DNA of 64,000 nucleotides from contig JAEBUN010000027.1 in the NCBI GenBank assembly GCA_023014365.1, positions 434,001 through 498,000 of the forward strand, in the 5' to 3' direction. This DNA is from Lepiota brunneoincarnata (lineage: Eukaryota > Basidiomycota > Agaricomycetes > Agaricales > Agaricaceae). The first letter of the stretch is position 1; each line of letters opens with the position of its first letter. Below the pieces are notes generated by a model. The model did not search any database, had not been told where the DNA came from, and was given only the letters and a program-made list of their open reading frames with translations. Made by a program: the position numbers and the translations under genes. Below are positions 13,025 through 23,871 of the stretch, piece by piece.

Positions 13025-13375
13025 ATGCGCTTGACCCACCAGCTCCCCCTGACGAAGCGATACTGTATGCTCCCCAATGAGCTAGCCCACCATGACATTG
13101 GCATACGTGTTGGGACAAATAATGCGCTGGAGCCTCTCGCTCCATATCTGTACTCGCAGAAGTGCAATGGAATATTCGCGATGATACGACTGTTCATATT
13201 TTTTCCTGGAGGCATCCTTAAGCCGACCACTACTACTACTGTTGTCGTTACCTCTGTACCCGCGGCGGTTGATTACACGAGCATAATTGTCATTCATGGT
13301 CGGACATTGCATACATTTGAGCCAACAGACCCTGGAAAGCACGCATTCAAAAGGGGTATATCGTCAGTGCTATGA
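13025..13375 (+). other. Conserved plus-strand reading frame upstream of array gene 3
   Basis: The frame contains KPTTTTTVVVTSVPAAVDYT and TFEPTDPGKHAFKRG, collinear with the other units. It terminates earlier than in units 2 and 4. The amino-acid pattern is retained while the DNA has drifted. No known domain. Confidence 0.35.
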
Positions 13376-13494
13376 GTGAATTACGACATAAGCTTAGGGG
13401 TAGCTAATATTATTTGGATCGATAGCAACAATCACGCTTTTATATCGCTCCCCCACTCCCAAGCTCATGCTGGCGAACTCAACATGACGTGAAT

Positions 13495-13870
13495 ATTTGG
13501 GCAGGGCTCACATTCCATGACAAACAAACTGCTCGTCACCTTCGAACAAATGGCCAAGTTCAGGGGGGCGAGCGGACCACTCTGCGTCCACTCTTTCCAA
13601 CAATCCGACCAAGGACCATTTCACTCTGAATCCCTCTTCACGGGTTGCGCAGCACTACAAAGCATTTTACAGCCACATTGATAGCTTTGAGAATGGAATA
13701 CTTACCTGCGAAACCGTAGTCAAAATTGAGAAACTTTGAAAGCTGACTATCCTCAACAATACTTTTTATTTGTAGCGTGACATTCTTGAGAAATATGCTT
13801 GACTATCAGTTGGACTGGTCCAGGGCTTTTTTAAATTCGTCAGTAACTGGAGGGCCCGCCTGGAGCATTG
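13495..13870 (-). pseudogene. Short calpain relic between array genes 3 and 4
   Basis: On the minus strand a degraded block aligns with the Asn-containing calpain segment: VLRNP, then traces of SEMVLGR for the KGPWSDG region, TWPF for LGHLF, and a match to FVMEC at the end. At about 13808-13860 a trace of the N-terminal ELEKAL motif follows (PPVTDEFKKAL). Stops and frame changes are frequent. Most of the protease is deleted. The position in the unit is equivalent to the longer relic at 3830-5690. Confidence 0.6.
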
Positions 13871-13879
13871 CTTGCGCTG

Positions 13880-14100
13880 TGTGAGGGAGAAGACAGCATC
13901 CTGTGGGTATCCTCAATCACATAGTTTATGTCATGAAAATACACAACGACTGCCAGACAGTCATGTTAAAGACCCTGTGAACGTCCTGCTCTGTTATCGC
14001 GAACTCTATCTCCACCTTACTCAGCTCCAGCGGCCATCATTGGCGATCGTGAAAAACGAGCACTGGCTAGCGCTAAGATGAGACCCTGTATCGTCTCTTA
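13880..14100. repeat. Array spacer repeat, copy 2
   Basis: It aligns with 5880-6070 and 23690-23785 (GTCCTGCTCTGTTA and CATTGGCGATCGTGAA blocks) and marks the boundary of a duplicated unit. Confidence 0.55.
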
Positions 14101-14232
14101 TAACATGAGAAACACAGTAGTTTGGGGGTATGCAGTCAAATACGATAGCTTCGGGAAGTTGTCATTTCAAACTACCAATTCATTGGATGCCCACGGATCT
14201 AAGTTCAATGACCTTCGTTGGTCGCCACCCCT

Positions 14233-16404
14233 CTACCTGTCCATTATTCTCATCTCAACTTCGTTGATCCTGCCGCTCTCTTTTTCCCTTGGACACGCAA
14301 TAAGACTCTCGGAGTCCAGAGATTCGGGATCAGCGGTCTGTCTAGGCAAATTCGGAGTTGTTGGACTTCTTGGTGCCGAGCGGAGTTCTTCGGGTGATCC
14401 ACCAACCTCCACGTCATTTTGAATGTCAAGTAAGTGCTCCCTGAGTATTGCCACGGTCCGAGCTTGTTCTTCAGATGAAATATCAGGATATTGTGCATGA
14501 AGAACACCATTTCGATGTCGGAAAAAGATGTACTAGGCCATAGATCGATAGTGGCTTGATCCCTGGTCACCGGAAACCGGGTCAGAAAAAGATATTTAGA
14601 AGCCGAGGGAAGGAAACATACCAAAAAGGACGAGTAATAGGGTAGATTCCAAATATTATTGCAAATAAGCCATTGAGAAATGTCCAAACACCACCAGCGA
14701 GAGCAAGTCCACTAAGCACAGTACTTTCAGTTAGGTATCTCCATCGATCCTGAATTCCGGAGGGGGCTGGTGCAGAGGAAGTATTCTCAGTGTTGCGGTA
14801 CTATTGCTTTTGGTGATGATTGGCGATGGATCTGGCATGAGGGAGTATATGTTTGCAACTAAGAAACGGCGGGTCTACTATTAAGTTCATTAGTGGTGGG
14901 CTCGCAAAACGACACATTAGCCACTTACGGCTGGTATGCCAAAGGCAGTTATTCCAGAGTTTGTGATCCTTTCCCTGAGAGACCATGAGGGGATGCCACA
15001 GACATGAGAACCAGGTAACAGGAGGTTTGGGAGCGTGTTGGCAACTATGTCATCTGTTGAATTTGTGAGGCCGAAATAGACGAGAGCTTCGTGGGAACGG
15101 GGGTTGTCTGACAAGAAAAGACTCGAAACATTTCCACAAGAAAGGATGTTCCAATCAACAGTGATCAACACCTGAGGCATGCGGGTAATCAGCCATGCCG
15201 AACTGAAAGAGCCGCCGCCGCCGCCTGGGTACCATTCAGGTGGTAGAGTGCAAGCAGTGGTGACGGTTGAAAACAAAATTTGATCTTCGACCTCGGGCAG
15301 GCCACAGCTTAAACTCCTGATTGTGACATTTGACGGGTAGAGCCTTTCCGTCCAGAGGAAAGTTGCATTCAAGGAGGAACGCAACCTCTCCGTTAGTTCA
15401 CTCCAATTTCTCGCAGTGGTCGAGTATTCTGGGGGATGACCAAGTTGCTAGGGTTTAACCTTAGTTACGCCTTATTTTGAGCCGAAATGGACTCACTACG
15501 ACCACTATAAAGGAAGGTAGAGAGATCTTGATGCTGTTATACGGCGATGGCACCGAGTGAGAGGTTTTAATTGGAATGAAACCACTCTGGCGACTGATTG
15601 GTCCAACAATTAGAGCATAGAAAGTAACGAGAACTATCAAGACAAAAAGGAGACCAGCCAAGACTCCTCGAGCCAGTCTAAGAATCCGAGTGTCTGTGCT
15701 GAGGTTATGGTAAGTAGAGAGACAGAAACACACGGAGAGCAACGTACCTGAACCGTCTCCTGAAGAGACATTTCCCAAATACAAGTCTCAACACTCGGCG
15801 TCGCGAATTCACGGGTGTTGAATTCACCGGGTACCAAGCCGATATCGGATCGTGGACCTGAAGAACGCTCTTCCCTTTTGTGGAGAGAACATCATACAGA
15901 CATAGAAAAAACGAGGCAGCAACACAGAGCACAAGAGTATATGAGGACACAGCCGCAAAGAATCTGATGTAGAGATAAATGGCTGTAACTCCCAGCTCAT
16001 CCAGAACCAAAGCGCCAGCAGCGGATCATGGCTGTCGCATGATTAGTGTGGCATCCCATACAGCGGCGGAGAATAACTCGTATCTCCGCCAGTCTCGATT
16101 ACCAGGAGCACAAGCTCGCAGATGATGAGCCAATATTTTCTTGGCCGTATGCTACAATCCATATTCAGTATCGATTATAACAAATCAACGGCAGGTTGAC
16201 GAGCCTCATGATGTGATGGACCAAAATTATGAGGGGAGGTAAAAAAGCCATTGTGAACGTGATGATGAAATCCACGATGTCGGTTGGGTTCGGGAAAGAA
16301 GGGCCAGTCATCCCGATGCAAATGATGGCGCTTCCAACAAGTGCTCTGAAGATGACCTTGTGTACCAGCAGAGGAATGGTTCGCCCGGATTGATCATGAC
16401 GCAT
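14233..16404 (-). pseudogene. Array gene 4: multi-pass membrane protein, frameshifted near the last helix
   Basis: The fourth paralogue starts MRHDQSGRTIPLLVHK. The N-terminal two-helix exon is fully open (AIICIGMTGPSF, FTMAFLPPLIILVHHIM), the middle exon keeps FAAVSSYTLVLCVAASFFLCLYDVL, and the soluble domain is intact through ITNSGITAFGIPA with an expanded Gly run. Damage sits at about 14640-14740: GDINESTVL of the other copies becomes GDT followed by a stop, and an extra T breaks the following helix. The tail downstream is open and ends MRIMDR. The sequence from the FNTREF exon to the soluble domain is very close to copy 2, suggesting recent exchange between these two. Confidence 0.65.
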
Positions 16405-16771
16405 TGGTTTGTGGGAAAACACAGGAGGGAGTTAAACACAGTAACCGCTGCCCCTCATAATATATATCACAACGGGGCTCATTCCAAATACAAGGCTGTC
16501 GAGATGAAGTAAATGGAAGTTGATGGAGGGCTGGGCGTCGGACGATTACATCATCCAGAAGTAAGTATGCCCCGACACGCCACCTGACAAAGCGATGCTG
16601 TATGCCACCTGTTGAGCTAGTCCACTCGGGCATGGGCATTGCGAGCATAAATTGGGGCTTCTTTAACCCCCGCAGCACAATGGAGTATTTAGAGTGATAG
16701 AATTGTTAATATTTCTTTACTGAAGGCACCTTTGTGCCGACCACTGCCACTGCCATTGTTGTTGTGACCCT

Positions 16772-16996
16772 GTGCCCGCAGCGGTTAATAACACGAGCAC
16801 AATCGTCATTCACCCCCGGACATTTGATACGTTTGAGCCTACAGACCCTGGAAAGCACCCATTCGACAAGGATGGTATCGTCAATGCCATGAGTGAATTA
16901 CAACATAAGCTTGAAACTAATGTTGAGTTGGCAACCTCATGTCGAGCCGAGTATAACATACCTGTTTTTGGGCATTCGCGTATAGACATTTTCTAG
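16772..16996 (+). other. Conserved plus-strand reading frame upstream of array gene 4
   Basis: A 74-codon frame starts MPAAVNNTSTIVIHPR and continues TFEPTDPGKHPFDKDG and MSELQHKLETNVELATS. It is the longest C-terminal version of the repeated plus-strand frame and ends in a hydrophobic stretch (PVFGHSRIDIF). Unknown function. Confidence 0.4.
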
Positions 16997-17029
16997 ACAT
17001 CTGCGCTGCCCCCCCCCCACTCGGACACC

Positions 17030-17770
17030 CGTAAGCAGCGGACATACCCACTAGTGAAGAGAACTCGACTCCTCAGCACGTGAAAAGCGCCGAAACGAAA
17101 CCGAAACACAAACGAAACACGATCGAAACAGCGCTAACACGAACAAACAAAGGGGCGAGTGTGGTTGGCGAAACAACCACTGGGCTTCGAAAACCAAGAA
17201 AGACGAGTTATATGTGAGAGAGCGAGAGAGAGAGGGAGAATGAGACTGAGAGGGAGTTTTTGGGTCCTATATTGACTGCCGAGCTCATAAGTGAGCTCGG
17301 AACTTTATATACAAGTAAATTATTGTACTAGCTATGTTTTCTGTACCGAAACGGATCGAAAATCGAGAGATAATTATACTAGAACAAATCTGGAGAATAA
17401 GGAACGTGAAACAGGAGAGATCGTGAAGTTTTCACGACTACGTTAACAGGGAAATGGGAAAACAGAATAGAAAAGATGAAAGGGGTGGTATGCGAGGCTC
17501 AGAGGAGTCTATATATGGGGAGAAAACTTATGCTATGGTTCAAGTTCAGGGAAAGGAATAGAAAAGTAGTGAAAATTTATTTGTTAGGGAATGTAAGAGG
17601 TTTCGAGTGAAAGGGATATGTCGCGAAATGATAACGGCTTTGTTCAGCTGGGCGCTCCGAGTTTCTTGATCCGAGTTTGGATTTCGGGTTCTGAGTTCGG
17701 GTTCCGAGTCCTACGAGAGGTGGCATAGGGCAGCCTTTGCAGGTGTAGCCGCTTGCCCACCTCTACACTA
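17030..17770. repeat. Dispersed repeat, copy B
   Basis: This is the longest copy of the repeat also found at 1957-2540 and 19200-19780. It has a CGAAAC-rich start, AACTTTATATACAAG, a GAGCTCATAAGTGAGCTC palindrome, AAACGGATCGAAA, and GTCGCGAAATGATAACGGC near the end. No coding capacity. The minus strand starts TGTAGAGG and the opposite edge ends GGGGCA, as an LTR would, but the flanks show no matching target duplication, so class is unproven. Confidence 0.6.
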
Positions 17771-17851
17771 GCTTAGCTTCAGACGCATCATCCAGCTTCA
17801 TCAGCGCTTGAATAAGGGAGGAATGCGGTGTTGTGGAGGTTATGCTGGAGG

Positions 17852-17859
17852 GCTGCGAT
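17852..17859. repeat. Left target-site duplication of the hAT element
   Basis: GCTGCGAT directly abuts the left inverted repeat and is identical to the 8 bases after the right repeat. Confidence 0.93.
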
Positions 17860-18809
17860 TAGGGCTGCGCACCGTACCGTATCGGGTGACGGCCGTATGC
17901 TGACGGGTCAAATACGGTATGCTAGCGGGTGTACCCGTAACCGTAAAGGCAAACCAAATTCATTGACGGGACGGGACGGGGGTTCATACGGCCGGTAACG
18001 GGTCGGTACGGTACATACTTTATATTTCTTCACTCTATCGAAAAAAGGGTCTATGGTAAAGTGAGTATTTAAAGGACTTTGTCAATTGTAACACGAGCGA
18101 GCCTCAGGCGCTGCTTGACCATCATTAATGTGCGGGTCGTCCCTAGTTGCAGGCTCGCACGACGCAGCGAGATTGTATCACGGCCACCAGAGAAGATTCG
18201 CTCGACCGCGACGGCCGAGCCTAGTGATGATTTATATCAGGATTAACATATTTTGGATGCTACACAATCTCCCTTTTATCTTCGAACATGATGGCTTGAC
18301 ATAGTGCCAAGATAACATGCTTCGTCAGACTGTCATTAGTGCAATGTTCTAGATATTAATCAGATACAACACGAGGCTAGGAAGATGACCGATGCCAATG
18401 AAAGAGAAATAATACCAAGCCATCATGGGATCCCATATAACTCATTAGCAGGGTCAAGTGCTAACGAGCATGAAGGGGAGTGGTGACTGAAATTAGTTTA
18501 AAGCGCACGGGGCGCAGATATCGGGTACATCATATGCAGTCGCAATGAAAAGTGAACCATGGGGTACTTCGTGGCCGTGTGAATTTCAAACCAACAGGAT
18601 CACATTGTCGAACCTGACAAATACTATCGCAACAAACCGTACATGCCGTCGACGGCCGTTAACGGCCGTCACCCTACGGCTCAATACGGCTTGAACCCGT
18701 AAGGCATACGGCCCTCTGAGGTATACCTTTGGCCACTAACGGGTACGGTATCGGGACCCGTCAACGACGGCCGTACAACCGTTGCATACGGTGACGGTGC
18801 GCAGCCCTA
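17860..18809 (-). mobile_element. hAT-superfamily element, internally deleted (950 bp)
   Basis: Both ends carry the same 16-bp terminal inverted repeat (TAGGGCTGCGCACCGT), followed by longer, imperfect GTACGG/GACGGCC-rich subterminal repeats. The element is flanked by the direct 8-bp repeat GCTGCGAT at 17852-17859 and 18810-18817, the target-site length expected of hAT transposons. Inside, a minus-strand fragment encodes the end of a hAT transposase. The rest of the transposase is absent, so the copy is non-autonomous. The perfect repeats suggest a fairly recent insertion. Confidence 0.93.
18074..18218 (-). pseudogene. hAT transposase C-terminal dimerisation-domain fragment
   Basis: The minus strand reads SAVAVERIFSGGRDTISLRR, then ASLQLG and MMVKQRLRLARV. 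This is the hATC dimerisation motif (S..VER.FS.......RR..L.......M..K). About 48 codons survive, with no catalytic domain. It lies inside the 950-bp element and is its only coding trace. Confidence 0.88.
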
Positions 18810-18817
18810 GCTGCGAT
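18810..18817. repeat. Right target-site duplication of the hAT element
   Basis: GCTGCGAT directly follows the right inverted repeat and matches the left flank. Confidence 0.93.
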
Positions 18818-18869
18818 AGCAGGCCGGACCACAAGCAAGGATCTGCTGGGTGGGCAGGTAACTCGCTTC

Positions 18870-20600
18870 AATGGTTTGATGTGTTTCCTATCTCAGTTAC
18901 GCTGATTAAGGATACGATGACGTGTCTATTGCGATGGTTCGGGAAAATGATTATGGGGATGTACAATGATAATTTAGTTTTAGGCCAGGTGGAAACGAGG
19001 GAGGTAAAATGAATGAGTGGGCTGTGGGAGTTGATGATGTCGGTGCTTGGCTGGGGTGGTTAGGCACAAAGCAAGTTGGAAGCTCTGTCTGCCTGCTGGT
19101 TCTGCCTGACGCTGGATGCTGGCAGCTTCCGTTGCGTGGCACCCTTGCTCAAATATCCGCGTTGCGAGCTGCTGGGGTGATGTAAGCCGATGGCTCTGAA
19201 GAGACGTAGACCCTTCTAACATGAAACGCTGAGAGACGATACGCTGCAAAACGAGGTCCTGAAACGTAGCGAAACAAAGCGAAACAAGGTGCGAGCGTGA
19301 ACGGCAAAACGCTCACTGGGTTTCGAAAACCTCACAAGAATGTCGGAGAAAGAAGATAAATGGTTTGAGAGGGACTCTAGAGACTGAGCGAGAGAGAAAG
19401 TGGGCCGTAAATTGACTGCCGACCTCAGAAGAATGAGCTCTATATACAGGTAAATTATCGTACTACTAGTTTTCTGACGAAACGGATCGAAATTGAGAGA
19501 TATTATCAGAACAAATCTGGAGACTAAGAACGTGAACAGGAGAGATCGTGAAGAACTACGTTCAGGGATGAAACGGAATAGAAAGGGAAAGGGGTGGTAT
19601 GCGAGGCTCAGAGGAGACATATCGGGGAGAAAACTATGTTGGTCAGTCAGGGAAAGAATAGAAAAGTAGTGAAATTTTTGTAGGGAATGTAAGAGGTTAG
19701 GCGAAAGGGATGTCGATGAAAGACGCTCGTTCAGCTGGCGCTAGAGAGTGGATGGGCAGTCTGTAGCTGATGCCTACCTTACAGCTCAGTAGGATTCAAT
19801 GACATAACCTAAATGGTATCAATAGGGAATAGATACGAGGAGCCTGTAATCTTTTCTTCAACTCGTACGAATACTATCTCGAGTCTATCGTATCTCCTCG
19901 TATCTCTCCGAGTCCCCGTTCTCTTCCTCTTAGTGAAGTCACTTACGGTGGGTGACCTTCCAATCAACAGCAGATCTCGTGTCTATGAACGAACATTCGT
20001 CCGCGCATGAAACATCTTGACAGGATGATGGAGGAGTCCCTATTGGCCACCCATGATTCATCAGGGGTCGGGGAGTGTTGGTGCAGCGTGTGGTAGGGGA
20101 GAGCCTGAACATGCCCAGTCTCCCGTAGATCTGTATTACGTGGACTTTCCATAGTCACAGATACAACACGAAGGGCAAGGCTCCATATGCATATCTGTCG
20201 AGTGCGCCTACGCCTGGAGTTTTCCGGAGCCTATGGAACCAATGGCGTATCCCTTACTTATGCCTGCACCTGCACCTGGTTCTCAGCAGCAGATGCACAT
20301 TTTCATAGGCGCAAACACCTAAAACACAGTAGTGGCAACAGCCCATCTACTGCGAATGCAACATAGAGCATACAGGGGCTGACACCTTAACGTCCTGTCA
20401 TTGCTCAGACCCGTCTTTGCAACAATAAACAGCAGCTATACCGCAACCGAAACCACTGCTGCAACCGCGGACGTTGGTCCGCAAGGGGTTGCGGGTCTTC
20501 AATCCCAGGCACAAGCCTGAGCACCTTCCGACACCAGTACCAGTTGTGCGTACAGTTTCGCCTTCCTCGATCCATTCTTGTGGTATCAAATTTCCGCCAT
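18870..20600. repeat. Segmental repeat upstream of array gene 5 (pairs with 9000-10260)
   Basis: It aligns with 9000-10260 on both sides of an insertion at about 19200-19780. Shared landmarks are the GTCGGTGCTTGGCTG region, the AATAGATACGAGGAGCCTG block, and the Pro-rich relic frame (here broken). It shows that the units holding array genes 3 and 5 derive from one another. Confidence 0.55.
19200..19780. repeat. Dispersed repeat, copy C, inserted in the segmental repeat
   Basis: It carries the same ordered landmarks as copies A and B (CGAAAC start, ATTGACTGCCGACCTCA, TATATACAGGTAAATTATC, AAACGGATCGAAA, GGTGGTATGCGAGGCTCAG). It interrupts the segmental repeat relative to 9000-10260. Compared with copy B it has many scattered small deletions. 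Confidence 0.6.
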
Positions 20601-20852
20601 GGCGTGATCCATAGTTCAGTGTACACGCCGGCCTTGATATTTAGAGTTTCTGGGCTGCTGTCGTTCGATTCGGAACCCCATTGGACAGTGCAAAGATGAG
20701 ACCCCGAACAGTCTCTTATAACGTGCGAAAAACAGTGGGTCGGGTGGGATGTAGTCAAATACAGTGGCTGCAGGAAAATGTGCTTTCCGAACTGACAACC
20801 CATTGGATGCCCACAGATCTAAATTCAATGACCTCCGTTTATCACCACCCCT

Positions 20853-23085
20853 CTACCCGTCCATTACCCTCATCTCAACATCGTTAACCCTGCCATCCTC
20901 TCTTTCCCTTAGACATGCAATAAGACTCTCGGAGTCTACGGATTCAGAACCAACTTCCTGTCCAGGCAAAGCCGGAGTTGTTGGACTGCATGCTTCCGAG
21001 CGGAACTCCCCGAGTGGTCTACCAGCCTCCACGTCATTTTGAATGTCAAGTAAGTGCTCCCTGAGTATCGCCACGGTGTGGGCTTGTTCTTCGGATGAAA
21101 TATCAGGATATTGTGCATGGAGAACACCTTTTCGGCGTCGGAAAAAGTGCACTAAGCCATAGATTGATAATGGCTTGATCCCTGGTCATCGGCAACCAGC
21201 TCAGAAACAAATGTATAAAAGCCAAGCGAAGGAGACATACCAAAAAGGACAAGTAATAAGGTACTTCCAAAGATTACAGCGAATAAACCATTGAGAAAAG
21301 TCCAAACACCACCAGCCAAAGCAAGTCCACTAAGCACAGTACTTTCATTGATATCTCCATCTAGTCTGAGTTCCGGAGGGAACTGGTGCAGAGGAAGCAC
21401 TCGCAATGTGGCGGTACTATTGTTTTTGGTGATGAAAGGTGATGGATCTGGCATGAGGGAGTATATGTTTGCAACTAGGAAACGGCGGGTCTGCCATTCA
21501 GTTCATTAGTGGTGGACTCGCAAAAACACGATACGTAGGCCACTTACGGCTGGTATACCAAAGGCGGTTATTCCGGAGCTGGTGAATCCTTTCCCTGAGA
21601 GACCATGAGGGGATGCCGCAAACATGAGAACCGGGTAGCAGGAGGGTTGGGAGCGTGTTGGCAACTACATCCTCCGTTGAATTTGTGAGGCCAATATAGA
21701 CGAGGGCTTCTTGGGAAAGAGGGTCGTCTGACAGGGGAAGACTTGAAATATTTTCATGAGCAAGGGTGTTCCAATCGACAGTGATCAACACCTGAGGTAT
21801 GTGCGTAACAATCCATGTTGAAGCGTAAAAGTAGCCGGATGGGATCCATTCAAGTGGTAGAGCGCAAGCAGTGGTGAGGGTTGAAAAGTACCCTTGATCT
21901 TTGACCTCGGGCAGTTCACAGCTTAAATTCCTATTGTGGGCTTTCGGCAAGCATTGAGTCAAGGTGGATGATCGTTACAGTAGACGCACCTTCGAGTGCT
22001 TCTGACCAAAGTAGAGGATGCATTAAAGGAGGAACGCAACCTCTCCTTTAGTTCCCTGCGATTGTCCGGAGTGAGCCCAGTCTCCTGGGGGATGACCAAG
22101 TTGCTAGGATTTGATTTTAGTAACACATTAGTTTGAATCAAAATGGGCTCACTGCGACCACTATAAAGGAAGGGTGAAGGATATTAATGCTGTTAGACGA
22201 TGGTGACATCGGAGTGTGAGGTTTTAATTGGGGTGAAACCACTCCGGTGACTTATTGGTCCTAACAATTAGAACATAGAAAGTAACGAGAACCATCAGAA
22301 CGAGGAGGAGACCAGCTAGGATTCCTCGGACCAATCTAAGAATCCGAGTGTCTGTGCTGAGGTTTCGGTAAATAGAGATACAGAAGCACATGGGGAGCAA
22401 CATACCTGAACCGTCTCCGGAAGAGATATTTCCCAAATACAAGACTCAACACTCGGCCCCGCGAATTGACCGGTGTTGGATTGACCGGGGACCAAGCCGA
22501 GATCGGGTCATGGACCTGGAGAATGCTCTTCCCTTTCGTGGAGAGGACATCATACAAAGATAGGCCAAACGAGACAACAACACAGAGCACGAGGGTATAT
22601 GAGGATACAGCTGTGAAGAACTTGATGTAGAGATCAACGGCTGTATCTCCCTGACTACCCAAACCGAAGCCAAAGCCAAAGTACCAGCAGCGGATCATGG
22701 CTGTCGCGTGATTAGTTTGCATGCGGCTTCCCGTGCAGCCACCGAGAGTATAACTCGTACCTCCGCCAGTCTCCGTTACCAAGAGCACAAGCTCGCAGAT
22801 GATGAGCCAAAATTTCCTCGGCCATATGCTACGATTCATATTCAGTATTCATTACAATAAATCAATGGCTGGTTGACGAGCCTGATAATGTGGTGGACCA
22901 AAACTATGACGGGAGGTAAAAAAAGCCATTGCGAACGTGATCATGAATGCCTGGAGTCTAATTGGATTCGGGAAAAAAGGGAAAGTCGTCCCGATGCAAA
23001 TGATGGCGCTTCCAACAAGTGCTCTGAAGATGACCTTGCGTAATAGTGGAGGAATGGTTCGCCCAGATTGATTACGATGGATTAT
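20853..23085 (-). pseudogene. Array gene 5: multi-pass membrane protein, start lost and frameshifted
   Basis: The fifth paralogue has clear splice sites: GTACGAG...GCGACAG after TGG; GTATGTTGC...CTCAG joining FRRRF to STDTRILRL; GTATGTCTCC...CCAG before GIKPLSIYG. Helices read WLIICELVLLVTE, FFTAVSSYTLVLCVVVSFGL, GILAGLLLVLMVLVTFYVL and ALAGGVWTFLNGLFAVIFG. The tail has KGVLHAQYPDISSEEQAHTV and ends MRVMDG. Three problems exist: the conserved start methionine is ATA, an extra base sits near 22018-22024, and another lies near 21583 (HQLRNN instead of ITNSG). It may be repairable by small consensus changes, so real function cannot be excluded. Confidence 0.6.
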
Positions 23086-23689
23086 GTTTGTGGTAAAACA
23101 TGAGAGAAAAATAAACACAGCAACTGCTGCCCCTCCTTATATACCATAACAGGGTTTGTTCTAAATACAAAGCTGTTGAGATGAAGTATTTGAGCGAATG
23201 GAGGTTGACGGCGCGAATTGGCGTTGCAACCCACAAACTCATCTGTGCTGTGAACTAAGCGTTCGACGATTACATCATCCAGAAGTAGCATGCCTAGCCT
23301 TTTATGAACTGCGCACCTTACTTATCACGAGGTGCAAGCGGCCTTGGGTACATGGTTGTTTAGGCGAGGGTATACGTGCAGGAACGTATCCCGGGTGCTT
23401 TGGAGCTGAGTGCGCACTGAAAGTGCCCGAAGGGCCCGGAGCCTGATCATTGATGCATCAATGGTTGGAGCCACCTGGCTGCGTTTGGCCCACTTGCTCC
23501 ACCTGACGAAGCGATGTTGTCTGCCGCCCGTTGAGCTAAGTCCACTCAGGCATCGGCACCTTGAGCATGCGCTAGAGCTTCCTCCTTGCATATATGTCCC
23601 CGTAGCAGCGCCATGGAAGTATTTACGGTGATACGACTTGTTGATAATCTTTTTACTGGAGGCACCTTTGTGCAGACCACCTACCACTA

Positions 23690-23785
23690 GTTAACTCTCT
23701 GCCAACGTCCCTGCTCTGTTACCGGGAATTCTACGTCCATTTACTCGGCTCCAACGGCTGTCATTGGCAATCGTGAAGAACCAAT
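23690..23785. repeat. Array spacer repeat, copy 3 (partial), right edge of the array
   Basis: It matches 5880-6070 and 13880-14100 (CTCTGTTACCGGGAATTCTAC and CATTGGCAATCGTGAAGAA blocks). The plus-strand frame and calpain relic expected here are cut away, so the tandem array ends at about 23.7 kb. Confidence 0.5.
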
Positions 23786-23844
23786 ATCAGCGCCTCCGCC
23801 CATCCAAACCGGGCTGGTGTAAGCCCGGGCTTACTACAGTTCGG

Positions 23845-23871
23845 TAACAGAACACCTAACATGTTCTGTTA
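23845..23871. other. Perfect 10-bp inverted repeat (hairpin)
   Basis: TAACAGAACA and TGTTCTGTTA are separated by 7 bases, between the array and the calpain gene. It could be a regulator site, a terminator-like hairpin or an element end. No function can be assigned. Confidence 0.5.

Noticed and set aside
17030..17770. Calling dispersed repeat B a proven solo LTR
   Set aside because: TG/CA-like ends can be picked, but flanking bases do not match and the ends do not agree with copies A and C.
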